54,722 bases of DNA from an uncultured Ruminiclostridium sp. (GCA_902490005.1 CABUCM010000016.1:1-54722); one strand, 5' to 3'; positions 14,889 through 23,437 are shown, counted from the stretch's first letter. Made by a program: numbers and translations. Notes: generated by a model not told the origin, from the letters alone.

Positions 14889-16352
14889 ATGATTCTTGAT
14901 TACGTTGGCGTAAAAGAAATCAATGGTTCCCTGATCGTGTTAGACGACGTGGACCACGCTTCTTATGAAGAGATGGTGGAAATCCATCTGGATAACGGCA
15001 CCCGGCGCCAGGGCAGGATTGTGCAGATCGAGGGTAAACGGGTGGTAATCCAGGTGTTCGAGGGCACCCATTCCATTTCCCTGGGCAATACCCGAACCCA
15101 TTTGATCGGCCGGCCTATGGAGCTCCCCCTTTCAGAAGAGATATTGGGCCGCACCTTCGACGGCGCGGGCCATCCCATTGACGGTCTGGGAGAAATTTTC
15201 CCGGAAAAGCGGATGGACATCAACGGCACCGCCATAAACCCGGTTTCCCGGGTTTATCCTAAAAACTACATCTGTACGGGCATTTCCTCCATCGACGTGC
15301 TCTGCACGTTGATCCGCGGCCAAAAGCTTCCTATTTTCTCCGGCTCCGGTATGCGCCACAATGACTTAGCGGCGCAGATCGTCCGCCAGGCAAAGATCGC
15401 CAATGACGAAAGCGCCCAATTCTGTATCGTGTTCGCCGCTATGGGCGTTCAGAAGGACGTTGCCGACTATTTCCGGCGCTCCTTTGACGAGTCCGGCGTG
15501 CTGCAGAAGGTAGTTATGTTCGTCAACCTGGCTAACGATCCGGTGATCGAGCGTACCTTAACCCCCCGCTGTGCCCTGACCGCCGCGGAATACTTGGCTT
15601 TTGAAAAAGACATGCACGTGCTGGTGGTCATGACCGATATGACCTCTTACGCGGAGGCCCTCCGTGAATTTTCCTCCTCCAAGGGTGAGATTCCCGGCAG
15701 GGGCGGATATCCCGGATATCTTTATTCCGACTTGGCCTCTATGTACGAGAGGGCCGGCATGGTAAAGGGACGGGACGGTTCGGTCACCCAGATCCCTATT
15801 TTGACCATGCCCAACGACGATATTACCCAGCCGGTGCCTGACCTGACCGGTTACATCACCGAAGGACAAATCGTTTTGGACCGCTCCCTGGAAGGCGGCG
15901 GTATCTATCCCCCGGTTTCTGTGCTGCCCTCCCTTTCCCGCCTGATGAAGGACGGTATCGGCGCGGGCTTTACCCGGGAGGATCACCAGGACCTGGCGAA
16001 CCAGCTGTTCGCCTCTTACTCCAAGGTGATGGACGCCAGAAGCCTGGCCTCTGTTATCGGTGAGGAGGAGCTTTCTCCTAACGACAAGCGGCTGCTGGAA
16101 TTCGGCAAGCTATTTGAGGAGCGGTTTATTACCCAAGGCTCCCACGAGTCCAGAAGCATCGAGCAAAGCCTGAATTTGGGTTGGGAGCTTTTGTCCACCC
16201 TTCCCCGCTCTGAGCTGGACCGTGTGGATCCCAAGCTGCTGGATCAATTCTATAAACCGGAAAATATGGAGGCGCTGGACCAGGCCAAGGTCGCCGCGGC
16301 GGCGGATATGTCCCCAGAGGACTTGGAAAACCAGGTGAAATCGGTGCAGTAA
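14889..16352 (+). CDS. V-type ATPase regulatory subunit B
   Basis: This is the non-catalytic nucleotide-binding subunit of the V1 head, 487 residues against a usual 455-500. It shows KRMDINGTAINPVSRVYP, the degenerate P-loop (FSGSGMRHNDLAAQI) that lacks a working Walker A lysine as expected for subunit B, and SYAEALREFSSSKGEIPGRG. The C-terminal extension of about 20-25 residues (ALDQAKVAAAADMSPEDLENQVKSVQ region) is longer than in many homologues and is probably disordered. It is followed 17 nt later by subunit D. Confidence 0.96.
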   Translation: MILDYVGVKEINGSLIVLDDVDHASYEEMVEIHLDNGTRRQGRIVQIEGKRVVIQVFEGTHSISLGNTRTHLIGRPMELPLSEEILGRTFDGAGHPIDGLGEIFPEKRMDINGTAINPVSRVYPKNYICTGISSIDVLCTLIRGQKLPIFSGSGMRHNDLAAQIVRQAKIANDESAQFCIVFAAMGVQKDVADYFRRSFDESGVLQKVVMFVNLANDPVIERTLTPRCALTAAEYLAFEKDMHVLVVMTDMTSYAEALREFSSSKGEIPGRGGYPGYLYSDLASMYERAGMVKGRDGSVTQIPILTMPNDDITQPVPDLTGYITEGQIVLDRSLEGGGIYPPVSVLPSLSRLMKDGIGAGFTREDHQDLANQLFASYSKVMDARSLASVIGEEELSPNDKRLLEFGKLFEERFITQGSHESRSIEQSLNLGWELLSTLPRSELDRVDPKLLDQFYKPENMEALDQAKVAAAADMSPEDLENQVKSVQ

Positions 16353-16369
16353 AGTGAGGTGACCTTCCG

Positions 16370-17005
16370 TTGAGTATTCAAACCGCTCCCACAAAGGGCA
16401 ATTTAATGGCAACCAAAAAATCCCTTGCCCTTTCCAAAACCGGATATGACCTTCTGGACCGGAAACGGAATATCCTGGTCCGGGAAATGATGACTCTGAT
16501 CGACCGCGCGACGGAAATTCAGAATACCATCGACGATACCTACGCTAAGGCTTATCTGGCTTTGCAGCGGGCAAACACTACGCTTGGTATCTGTGAGGAG
16601 CTGGCCGGGACAGTACCTGAGGAAGAATCCCTGGGGTTATCCTACCGCAGCGTCATGGGTGTTGAAATTCCTATTGTATCCATCGACGCCCAGGAAGACA
16701 ACCACGTTCCATACGGCTTGATTTCTTCCAATGAAATGCTGGATGAAGCCTACGCCAGGTTTCATAAGGTAAAAGAGCTGACCGCGGAGCTGGCGGAAAT
16801 TGAGAACAGCGTTTACCGGCTGGCAGACGCCATCAAAAAAACGCAAAAGCGCGCCAACGCGCTGAAAAATATTATGATCCCCAGATTTGAGGCAACGGTA
16901 AAGATGATTACCAGCGCTTTGGATGAAAAAAGCCGCGAGGATTTCTCCCGGCTGAAAATTATTAAAGCTCAAAAGGCGAAAAAAGCGGAACAGCAAGAAA
17001 ACTAA
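16370..17005 (+). CDS. V-type ATPase subunit D (central shaft)
   Basis: The 211-residue subunit D forms the rotating shaft inside A3B3. Typical features are the N-terminal PTKGNLMATKKSLALSKTGY segment and the C-terminal coiled-coil KKTQKRANALKNIMIPRF. I take the TTG at 16370 as the start because the family alignment begins before the internal ATG at 16406 (the PTKGNL motif corresponds to the conserved PTR-x-x-L of homologues), and GTGAGGTG lies upstream. It is the last gene of the operon and is followed by a strong terminator. The lysine-rich tail (AQKAKKAEQQEN) is ordinary. Confidence 0.92.
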   Translation: MSIQTAPTKGNLMATKKSLALSKTGYDLLDRKRNILVREMMTLIDRATEIQNTIDDTYAKAYLALQRANTTLGICEELAGTVPEEESLGLSYRSVMGVEIPIVSIDAQEDNHVPYGLISSNEMLDEAYARFHKVKELTAELAEIENSVYRLADAIKKTQKRANALKNIMIPRFEATVKMITSALDEKSREDFSRLKIIKAQKAKKAEQQEN

Positions 17006-17014
17006 TCCATACTG

Positions 17015-17050
17015 AAAAAGCAAAAGATTAAAAATCTTTTGCTTTTTTTT
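17015..17050 (+). terminator. Terminator of the V-ATPase operon
   Basis: Hairpin arms 17015-17028 and 17034-17047 (AAAAAGCAAAAGAT / ATCTTTTGCTTTTT) with a 5-nt loop run into an eight-T tract. A clear intrinsic terminator directly after subunit D. Confidence 0.85.
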
Positions 17051-17087
17051 CATAAATTTTTCAAATTTTCATTCCTATGATCCGGCA

Positions 17088-17117
17088 TTGCATAACAAAC
17101 AAATCAATGGCTATACT
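17088..17117 (+). promoter_or_regulatory. Promoter of the DUF378 gene
   Basis: TTGCAT (17088-17093), an 18-bp spacer and TATACT (17112-17117). A short hairpin (17124-17130 / 17133-17139, AAGCGGA / TCCGCTT) lies between the promoter and the ribosome-binding site. Confidence 0.55.
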
Positions 17118-17161
17118 ACAAGTAAGCGGAAATCCGCTTATTTAAAAAAGGAGTGAAACCC

Positions 17162-17377
17162 ATGCTTGATAAACTCGCTTTGATTTTAACCATTATCGGC
17201 GGCATCAACTGGGGCCTGATCGGTATTTTCCAGTTTGACCTGGTGGCCTGGATCTGCGGAGGCCAGGGCTCTATCATCAGCCGGATTATTTACACGATTG
17301 TGGCGCTGGCGGCCATTTGGTGCATTTCCCTGCTGTTTCGGGATCACGATACCGTTACCGAAGCCCACCACGCCTGA
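17162..17377 (+). CDS. DUF378 small membrane protein
   Basis: This 71-residue protein has two hydrophobic helices, LALILTIIGGINWGLIGIF and IISRIIYTIVALAAIWCISL, the signature of DUF378 (GGINWGLIG motif). The function is unknown; family members are short integral membrane proteins. The ATG at 17162 has AAAGGAG 8 nt upstream. It has its own promoter and a terminator shared with the converging DUF2752 gene, so it is a single-gene unit. Confidence 0.9.
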   Translation: MLDKLALILTIIGGINWGLIGIFQFDLVAWICGGQGSIISRIIYTIVALAAIWCISLLFRDHDTVTEAHHA

Positions 17378-17384
17378 CAAAAAT

Positions 17385-17417
17385 AAAGCTGCGGCAATAA
17401 TAAATTGCCGCAGCTTT
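17385..17417. terminator. Bidirectional terminator between DUF378 and DUF2752 genes
   Basis: Arms AAAGCTGCGGCAAT (17385-17398) and ATTGCCGCAGCTTT (17404-17417) with a 5-nt loop, flanked by A- and T-rich tracts. It lies between converging genes and can serve both. Confidence 0.85.
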
Positions 17418-17425
17418 TTATTTTG

Positions 17426-17860
17426 TTAAATCGCAATAGGCGCCAGCCAAAGAAAGGGTTCTATGGGAATATTGCGAAGAATCCAAAAGGCCGGCAGCAA
17501 AAACACCAAAGTCCTGCTGAACGCCCGTGAATACCAGGGGTTCGGAAGCTTATCATAACCGGTAAATACCTTAATCCCATAACGCAGCAGGGTATAGCCG
17601 ATCAGCGGCACCGCCAAAAGCGCTAAGATATTGCACCGGGCCGCAGCGACAATATCCAGATGGAGCAGTGAATAGCACATCCGGGCCGTACCGCAGCCAA
17701 CGCAATAAAAACCGGTCCATTCATAAAAGAAGCACGGCGGCAGCCAGCTGATGTCTCGCGGCTTATGGAAGTACAAAAAGACGGCGCCTGCCGCGCAGAG
17801 TAGAACCAGCACGGCAAACGCAGTCTTTGGGTACCTTTTCAAAGGGTTTTGGGATCTCAT
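17426..17860 (-). CDS. DUF2752 membrane protein
   Basis: The 144-residue protein carries the DUF2752 core FYCVGCGTARMCYSLLHLD followed by a hydrophobic helix, with an N-terminal membrane span (AVLVLLCAAGAVFLYF) and a C-terminal one. The VGCGxxR motif is the family's defining feature; the function is not known. The ATG lies 3 nt after the stop codon of the CD225-like gene, and no separate ribosome-binding site is visible, so translation is probably coupled. The two genes look like a functional pair. Confidence 0.85.
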   Translation of the reverse strand: MRSQNPLKRYPKTAFAVLVLLCAAGAVFLYFHKPRDISWLPPCFFYEWTGFYCVGCGTARMCYSLLHLDIVAAARCNILALLAVPLIGYTLLRYGIKVFTGYDKLPNPWYSRAFSRTLVFLLPAFWILRNIPIEPFLWLAPIAI

Positions 17861-17863
17861 AGA

Positions 17864-18394
17864 TTAATAATAGTAGTAATAAGAAGAAGCAAATAACCCG
17901 CCCAGAACTCCGCCAATAATACCAAGAACAAGGGCGATTGCCCCTAAAATGGTGGCGATCAGACAGAAGGTTTTCGCGTTTTTAGAAGCATTCATCGCTC
18001 CCTCGTAATCACCCATGGCAATCAGGTTGTTCACCTTGCTTGCATAAACAATGGCGGGTATTGCCAGAGGCCAGCACAGGAAAATGCAGACGATGGCCCA
18101 AGCCAGATAGTTGCTGATATGCGGGGCCGGCTGCTGAGGCTGCTGGGGATAAACCGGCGTCTGGGGCGGAACAGGATTGTAGGGCTGCTGAGGATAAACC
18201 GGCGCCTGAGGCGGGGCAGGGTTATATGGCTGCTGCGGGGCGGCCGGCTGCTGGGGCGGCTGGGGAGCCTGAGGCTCTACAGGTGCTTGGGGCGGCTGGG
18301 GGGCGTTGGCATCAGCCGCCCACAAAGGAGCGCCGCAATGCTCGCAAACAGAATTTCCGCTGGCTGTTTCTTTACCACACTGAGGACAGAACAT
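17864..18394 (-). CDS. Zinc-ribbon, proline-rich, CD225/dispanin-type membrane protein
   Basis: The 176-residue protein has three parts. The first is a zinc ribbon (CPQCGK...CEHCG, residues 3-21). The second is a proline/glutamine-rich repeat region (about 33-92) with imperfect copies of PVYPQQPYNP. The third is a two-helix membrane module (NYLAWAIVCIFLCWPLAIPA and FCLIATILGAIALVLGIIGG) joined by a cytoplasmic loop YASKVNNLIAMGDYEGAM. That last part matches the CD225/dispanin domain also found in animal IFITM proteins. The protein ends in a five-tyrosine tail. GGAGGT precedes the ATG. It is followed directly by a DUF2752 gene. The function is unknown. Confidence 0.85.
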   Translation of the reverse strand: MFCPQCGKETASGNSVCEHCGAPLWAADANAPQPPQAPVEPQAPQPPQQPAAPQQPYNPAPPQAPVYPQQPYNPVPPQTPVYPQQPQQPAPHISNYLAWAIVCIFLCWPLAIPAIVYASKVNNLIAMGDYEGAMNASKNAKTFCLIATILGAIALVLGIIGGVLGGLFASSYYYYY

Positions 18395-18454
18395 AGTTTA
18401 AGTACCTCCAAACTAATAAATTTATCAATCATCAAAAGGGCTGATGATCAGAGC

Positions 18455-19666
18455 TTATTTTAGGGCTTCCACAATCTCTTTGGTATCCCTGGCTATCACC
18501 AATTCTTCATTGGTGGGAATAACGTAGACCTTGACCTTGGAATCGGGAGATGAAATCAAGCCTTCCTTGCCTCTGATCATCTCTTCATTCAGCGCCGGGT
18601 CAATCTTAACGCCAAGATAGGTCAAGCCATCGCCGATGACCTGGCGGTGATGAGCCTGATTTTCGCCCAAACCGGCGGTAAATACAATCACGTCACAGCC
18701 GTTCAGAGCGGCGGCAAAGGCGCCGATAAACTTGATAATTTCATACTCCAGCATGGCGTGGGCCAAAATAGCCCTGGGATTTCCCTCCTGGGCCGCCTTG
18801 GTCACGTCGCGGTCGTCGCTGGAAACACCGGAAATGCCCAGCATACCGGATTTTTTATTCAACAGCTCGCTCATATCGTGAGGAGTAATGTTTTCCTTTT
18901 CCATAATAAAGGTCACGACAGAGGGATCCAGGGTTCCGGTACGGCTGCCCATCATAAAGCCATCCAACGGGGTCAGGCCCATACTGGTGTCGATCACTTT
19001 TCCATCCTGAATCGCCGAAATCGAGGAGCCGTTGCCCAGATGGCAGGTAATCATTTTCAGATCTTTCAGATCTTTACCCATCAGCTTCGCGCAGCGGTGG
19101 CTTACATATCGGTGAGAGGTTCCATGGAAGCCGTAACGGCGAACAGCGTACTTTTCATAATATTCATAAGGGACGGGATACATGTATGCTTTTGGCGGCA
19201 TGGTGGAATGAAACGCCGTATCAAATACAACGACCTCGGGTACATCCTTTCCGAAAACCTCAATACAGGCCCGGATTCCCTGCACATGCGCCTTATTATG
19301 TAAAGGAGCCAAGGGAATTAAGCTTTCAATTCCCTCTATAACTTTATCGTCTACTAAAACAGATTTGCTGAACAGCGCGCCGCCCTGCACAATGCGGTGC
19401 CCTACCGCGGATACCTCATCCAAAGACTGAATCACACCCACCTCGGGATCAATCAAGGCATTTTTTACCTGCATAAACGCCGAGGTATGATCCGGCATAG
19501 AAACCGTGATCTGCTTATTTCTTCCGTCACTGGTTTTATGGGTAAAAATACCGTCCGCCATTCCAATCCTTTCACAATTTCCCTTTGCCAGAACGGATTC
19601 GTCATCCATGTCGATGAGCTGGTACTTCAGGGATGAGCTGCCAGCATTGATTACCAGAATCTTCAA
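18455..19666 (-). CDS. ackA: Acetate kinase
   Basis: AckA converts acetyl phosphate and ADP to acetate and ATP in fermentation. It has 403 residues, the normal length. The motifs include the N-terminal LVINAGSSSLKYQL, the VVFDTAFH region, HLGNGSSISA and GMSGVSS-like LGISGVSSDDRD. The start is a TTG at 19666 with AGGAGG 7 nt upstream; no ATG in frame fits. pta is not adjacent. The divergent gene tmcAL makes its modification with acetate and ATP, so the two are metabolically connected. A 7-bp hairpin just downstream (18428-18448) may be a weak terminator. Confidence 0.97.
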   Translation of the reverse strand: MKILVINAGSSSLKYQLIDMDDESVLAKGNCERIGMADGIFTHKTSDGRNKQITVSMPDHTSAFMQVKNALIDPEVGVIQSLDEVSAVGHRIVQGGALFSKSVLVDDKVIEGIESLIPLAPLHNKAHVQGIRACIEVFGKDVPEVVVFDTAFHSTMPPKAYMYPVPYEYYEKYAVRRYGFHGTSHRYVSHRCAKLMGKDLKDLKMITCHLGNGSSISAIQDGKVIDTSMGLTPLDGFMMGSRTGTLDPSVVTFIMEKENITPHDMSELLNKKSGMLGISGVSSDDRDVTKAAQEGNPRAILAHAMLEYEIIKFIGAFAAALNGCDVIVFTAGLGENQAHHRQVIGDGLTYLGVKIDPALNEEMIRGKEGLISSPDSKVKVYVIPTNEELVIARDTKEIVEALK

Positions 19667-19752
19667 AACATTTCCTCCTAAAACCCTATTTGATTTTAAA
19701 TGTTGTAGTTTTACAAAAAGGCCGCTTGCAAACCTTGAAAACTTACAGTAAT

Positions 19753-19781
19753 ATAATAATACATTACAGAAACGATTTCAA
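19753..19781 (-). promoter_or_regulatory. Promoter of ackA
   Basis: On the minus strand TTGAAA (19781-19776), a 17-bp spacer and TATTAT (19758-19753), about 90 bp upstream of the TTG start. Confidence 0.6.
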
Positions 19782-19863
19782 GGACAATCCCTGTAAAAAA
19801 GAGACTTTTCCCATTTTTCTGCTAGAAATTAAAGTGACAGTGAAAAGGCTAAGGCGTATTTTT

Positions 19864-21087
19864 ATGATTTATAATGATAATTCTTCCAAAGTCGCGGCGG
19901 TCATCTGCGAGTACAACCCATTTCATTCCGGACACGCTTACCAGCTTTCCCAAACCAGGGCTTCAGGCGCCACTCATATCGTTGCCATTATGAGCGGCAG
20001 CTTTGTCCAGCGGGGCGAGCCCGCCATGTTTTCCAAGTGGGCCAGAACCAAGTGCGCCCTCGCTGGCGGCGCGGATTTGGTCCTGGAGCTACCCCTGCCA
20101 TGGTGTGTGTCTTCTGCGGAAGGCTTCGCCAAAGGCGGCGTCGCCTTGGCGGAGGGCCTTGGCTGCGTGGACCTGCTCAGCTTCGGCAGCGAGCTGGGAG
20201 AAATCCAGCCTCTGCGCAGCGCCGCCGAAGCCGCGGTTTCCCCTTTGATTCAGGAGAACATCAGGGAATTGCTATCCCAGGGGCTTCCCTATCCCGCGGC
20301 CCGGGAAAAGGCTATCGAGGCTTGGTTCGGCCCCTCCGTATCCCGGTTGTTCCAGTCCCCCAACAATATCCTGGCCATTGAATACTGCAAGGCGCTTAAT
20401 TCCCTTTCCTCCCCCATCCAACCGATGACTATCCCCAGAACCGGCGCCTCTCACGACGCCGCAGGCGCCTCTGGCGCTATGGCCAGCGCCTCCTATCTTC
20501 GCGCCTGCCTTTTAAAGCGGGATTATGACGAGGCTGAAAAATATTTTCCCCCGGAGATCTTTCCAACGCTTCTGGAAGAGATCCAGGCAAAAAGAGCTCC
20601 CTGTTCTCTGGCGGCGTTAGAGCGGCCTATTCTTTCCGCTCTTCGTAAAATGGCGCCTGAGGACTTTGCGTGGCTGCCGGATGTTTCAGAGGGATTGGAG
20701 TACCGAATCGCCGCGGCGGTAAAAGAAACGACCTCGTTAGACCAATTATTTACAGAAATTAAGACAAAACGGTATACACACGCGAGAATTCGGCGTATAA
20801 TAATATCGGTTTTCCTTGGAATTCACCGTGATCTTTTTTCACATCTTCCACCCTACCTCAGAGTTCTGGGATTTAACCAAAAGGGGACCGAAATTTTAAA
20901 AACCGCTCGTCAAACCGCTTCCCTGCCCATCATTATGCGCGGCGGCGACTTTAAGAAAGAAACCTCGGAGGTTTTAGCCATCGCCCGGCTGGGAAGCCAG
21001 GCGGATGATCTTTTCGCGTTATCTTCTCCCGAAATCCAGCCCTGCGGCTCATTTTTTACCGGCGGCGTGATGGAACCCCTTTCTTAG
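19864..21087 (+). CDS. tmcAL: tRNA(Met) cytidine acetate ligase TmcAL (YlbM)
   Basis: TmcAL activates acetate with ATP and acetylates N4 of the wobble cytidine in elongator tRNA-Met, so codon AUG is read accurately. The 407-residue protein begins VAAVICEYNPFHSGHAYQL, with the nucleotidyltransferase HxGH motif (HSGH), followed by IMSGSFVQRGEPAMFSKW and a helical C-terminal domain. I use the ATG at 19864, because the upstream 58 codons of open frame contain no family sequence. It is divergent from ackA. The length and motifs are normal. Older names are UPF0348 or YlbM. Confidence 0.92.
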   Translation: MIYNDNSSKVAAVICEYNPFHSGHAYQLSQTRASGATHIVAIMSGSFVQRGEPAMFSKWARTKCALAGGADLVLELPLPWCVSSAEGFAKGGVALAEGLGCVDLLSFGSELGEIQPLRSAAEAAVSPLIQENIRELLSQGLPYPAAREKAIEAWFGPSVSRLFQSPNNILAIEYCKALNSLSSPIQPMTIPRTGASHDAAGASGAMASASYLRACLLKRDYDEAEKYFPPEIFPTLLEEIQAKRAPCSLAALERPILSALRKMAPEDFAWLPDVSEGLEYRIAAAVKETTSLDQLFTEIKTKRYTHARIRRIIISVFLGIHRDLFSHLPPYLRVLGFNQKGTEILKTARQTASLPIIMRGGDFKKETSEVLAIARLGSQADDLFALSSPEIQPCGSFFTGGVMEPLS

Positions 21088-21114
21088 CGCGATACTCAAA
21101 AAGGAGTGATTTCA

Positions 21115-22047
21115 ATGGCATGTGAAATCAAAGAATTGGAATTTGAAAATTACGGAAACTGCCTTTCCATCAGTAACGGCGCAATTGAGGCCATCGTCAC
21201 CATCGACGTAGGCCCCCGCATTATTTATTTTGGTTTCATCGGCGGGGAAAACGTCCTTTACACCGATCTGAACCGGGAATATTGCAGCGCCGACCCATCC
21301 ATGTTGGAGCGGTACGGCGAAAACGCCCAATGCTTTTGCTATGGAGGCCATCGCCTCTGGACAAGTCCCGAGCGAATGCCGGAATCCTATTACCCGGATA
21401 ACCGGCCGGTGGTTTACGCCATTCTTCCTGAAAGCGTCTCCTTTTCCCAGCCGCCCCAGGAAGAAAACGGGCTTTCCCTCACGATGGAAATTATGATGGC
21501 CGACGGCGCCAAGGATATGATGGTGGTTCATTCCGCTCAGAATTTGGCAAGGGATTCCCTTCTGGAAGGGCTTTCCGGCTGCACCATGCTGCGGCCCGGC
21601 GGTACTTTAATCATCCCTCAGAACCCCATTGACGAAAGCAAGTACGCGCCAAACCGCAATTACGCCTTTTGGCCTTATGCCAGGGTCAACGACAAGCGGA
21701 TCACCTTTCGGGAGAAATATATCACCATAAAACAGGATTCCTCCATTCCCAGCCCCTTCCGTATGGGAACCAACAATTATTCTAATTGGGCCGCCTACTT
21801 AAATCAGGGGCTTCTTTTTGTAAAGCACTATGTCCATAATAAAAACGCCCGGTATCCTGATTTTAACTCTTCGTTCGAAGCTTATACGGACGATAAAATG
21901 CTGGAGGTCAAAACCTTGAGCCCCTTATACCGGATGGAACCAAAGGAAATTATCCGCCACGTGGAAAACTGGTCTCTCAGCAGAGCGCCTGGAAGCTACG
22001 ACCTTTCGTCCGATGAAGGTATCGACGCGATGCGGGACTCCCTGTGA
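21115..22047 (+). CDS. Conserved protein with galactose-mutarotase-like features (DUF4380-like)
   Basis: This is a 310-residue soluble protein with ATG at 21115 preceded by AAGGAG. Sequences such as ISNGAIEAIVTIDVGPRIIYFGF near the N-terminus and YGGHRLWTSPERMPESYYPDN near residue 80 resemble beta-sandwich sugar-mutarotase-like proteins. I recognise the resemblance but not a defined function, and no catalytic pair can be pointed to. It follows tmcAL by only 27 nt in the same direction and shares its terminator, so it is probably co-transcribed. It may bind a sugar or a sugar phosphate; that is inference. Confidence 0.65.
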   Translation: MACEIKELEFENYGNCLSISNGAIEAIVTIDVGPRIIYFGFIGGENVLYTDLNREYCSADPSMLERYGENAQCFCYGGHRLWTSPERMPESYYPDNRPVVYAILPESVSFSQPPQEENGLSLTMEIMMADGAKDMMVVHSAQNLARDSLLEGLSGCTMLRPGGTLIIPQNPIDESKYAPNRNYAFWPYARVNDKRITFREKYITIKQDSSIPSPFRMGTNNYSNWAAYLNQGLLFVKHYVHNKNARYPDFNSSFEAYTDDKMLEVKTLSPLYRMEPKEIIRHVENWSLSRAPGSYDLSSDEGIDAMRDSL

Positions 22048-22094
22048 ATCCGGGTTAAAAAAACCGGCCCTATTTAAAAGATAATTAAAAAAAG

Positions 22095-22127
22095 AAAAAC
22101 GGTGAAGATTTTTTCTTCACCGTTTTT
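22095..22127 (+). terminator. Terminator of tmcAL and the mutarotase-like gene
   Basis: Hairpin AAAAACGGTGAAG (22095-22107) and CTTCACCGTTTTT (22115-22127) with a 7-nt T-rich loop, ending in a seven-T run. The gene on the opposite strand ends 35 bp away, so it can also serve that gene. Confidence 0.85.
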
Positions 22128-22161
22128 TTACTGTATCATTCAAAGGATAAAATCTGATTGG

Positions 22162-22596
22162 TCATTTATCAGGTCCCATGCTCCCATCGCCGCCCATAAG
22201 CCGCGTCATTTCCTCAATACGCTCCAAGGGGAACGGCGGCGAGGCCAAAGGCTTCATGGCGATGGACATCAGCTTCATGGGATTATCGTCCGCCGCTACA
22301 CGGTTAGAACTAAGCTTGCCGCAGCGGCGGCACCGGTGAATGACCGCCCATTCGCCGTCTCTGCGAACCCATAAAGCCACCGGTTCCATAATCCCGCCGC
22401 AGCTGGAGGCACGGTCGCCCGGCTCTTCATCCACATGCAGGCTGCACAAGCAATTGGAGCAATGATTTCTATGCCCAGTTCCCGCGCCGGCCGGTACCAT
22501 CAGGCGCCCGCAGGTTTTGCACTGAAAGCTGTCGTTGCAGGCATGGTTTTTATAATACCCTTTTGGGTACATCTTTTTCTTGTTTTCTCGATTCAC
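22162..22596 (-). CDS. RNHCP-domain zinc-binding protein
   Basis: The 144-residue protein contains the RNHCP domain: CKTCGRLM, HRNHCSNCLCSLHVD and CGGIMEPVALWVR, with further C-x-x-C (HRCRRCGKLSSNRVAADDNP). It is probably a zinc-binding protein; the biological role is unknown. It starts with GTG at 22596 after an AGGAGG 8 nt upstream. Just upstream lies a 10-bp inverted repeat. It stands between convergent and parallel units and has no obvious operon partner. Confidence 0.88.
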   Translation of the reverse strand: MNRENKKKMYPKGYYKNHACNDSFQCKTCGRLMVPAGAGTGHRNHCSNCLCSLHVDEEPGDRASSCGGIMEPVALWVRRDGEWAVIHRCRRCGKLSSNRVAADDNPMKLMSIAMKPLASPPFPLERIEEMTRLMGGDGSMGPDK

Positions 22597-22631
22597 GGAA
22601 TTTCCCTCCTAAAAGTAAGTTGATACTTTTT

Positions 22632-22669
22632 GGGAGGTTTGTTTTTAGATCGCGTCACGCAAACCTCCC
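22632..22669 (-). repeat. 10-bp inverted repeat upstream of the RNHCP gene
   Basis: GGGAGGTTTG (22632-22641) and CAAACCTCCC (22660-22669), perfect arms around an 18-nt loop. No T-run follows in the direction of the gene, so it is more likely an operator or an mRNA structure than a terminator. It is 36 bp upstream of the GTG start. Confidence 0.5.
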
Positions 22670-22804
22670 GGTCAGCGCACACTCTCCGTATGATGGTTAT
22701 TTTTCAAACAGCATTCTCCTTAGATATAAATGGAATCAGTCCTAGAGGCCGGACATTGTGTTTTCCTGTCCGGATTTCCTTGATTGGTTGTTTTAATTAA
22801 GAAA

Positions 22805-23437
22805 TCAAAGGGTTCCAAAAATGCGGTCTCCGGCGTCGCCCAGACCGGGAACAATGTAGCCATGGTCGTTGAGCTTTTCGTCCATAGCGGCACAGTAAAC
22901 CGGCACATCCGGATGGGCCTGGGTAAAGGCTTTCATCCCCTCGGGGGCCGCGATGATGCACATAAATTTGATGCTCTTTGGATGGCTGCGCTTGATAATA
23001 TCGATGGCGTCGATGGCGGAGCCGCCGGTAGCCAGCATTGGATCCAGGACAATCACTTCCCGCTCGGTGATATCGCCGGGCAGCTTGCTGTAATATTCCA
23101 CAGGCTTCAAAGTCTTGGGATCCCGGTAAAGGCCGATATGCCCTACCTTAGCGGCGGGAACCAAAGCCAAGACACCGTCCACCATGCCCAGCCCCGCTCT
23201 TAAAATCGGAATAAAAGCCAATTTACGCCCGGCAATCACCTTAGTGGTGGCCGGACCGATGGGGGTTTCGATTTGAGTATCCATCAAGGGCAAGTCCCGG
23301 GTGGCTTCATAGCACATCAGCATCCCAATCTCGCTGACCAGCTCCCGGAATTCCTTGGAGCCGGTTTCCTTACTCCGCAGGAAGGTCAGCTTGTGCTGAA
23401 TGAGGGGATGATCCATAACAAATACCTGATTTTCCAT
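22805..23437 (-). CDS. upp: Uracil phosphoribosyltransferase
   Basis: Upp salvages uracil to UMP using PRPP. It is 210 residues from the ATG at 23437 (AGGAGG 8 nt upstream). A TTG two codons further upstream is too close to the ribosome-binding site. The PRPP-binding loop is VLDPMLATGGSA, and the C-terminal YIVPGLGDAGDRIFGT is characteristic. It is the last gene of the fhs-tsaE-tsaB-rpiB-upp series, 12 nt after rpiB. A weak 7-bp hairpin (CCGGACA / TGTCCGG) 45 bp downstream may end the transcript. Confidence 0.97.
   Translation of the reverse strand: MENQVFVMDHPLIQHKLTFLRSKETGSKEFRELVSEIGMLMCYEATRDLPLMDTQIETPIGPATTKVIAGRKLAFIPILRAGLGMVDGVLALVPAAKVGHIGLYRDPKTLKPVEYYSKLPGDITEREVIVLDPMLATGGSAIDAIDIIKRSHPKSIKFMCIIAAPEGMKAFTQAHPDVPVYCAAMDEKLNDHGYIVPGLGDAGDRIFGTL

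Noticed and set aside
19690..19863. 58-codon upstream extension of TmcAL
   Set aside because: It contains the ackA promoter region and non-conserved residues; the family N-terminus begins at the ATG at 19864.
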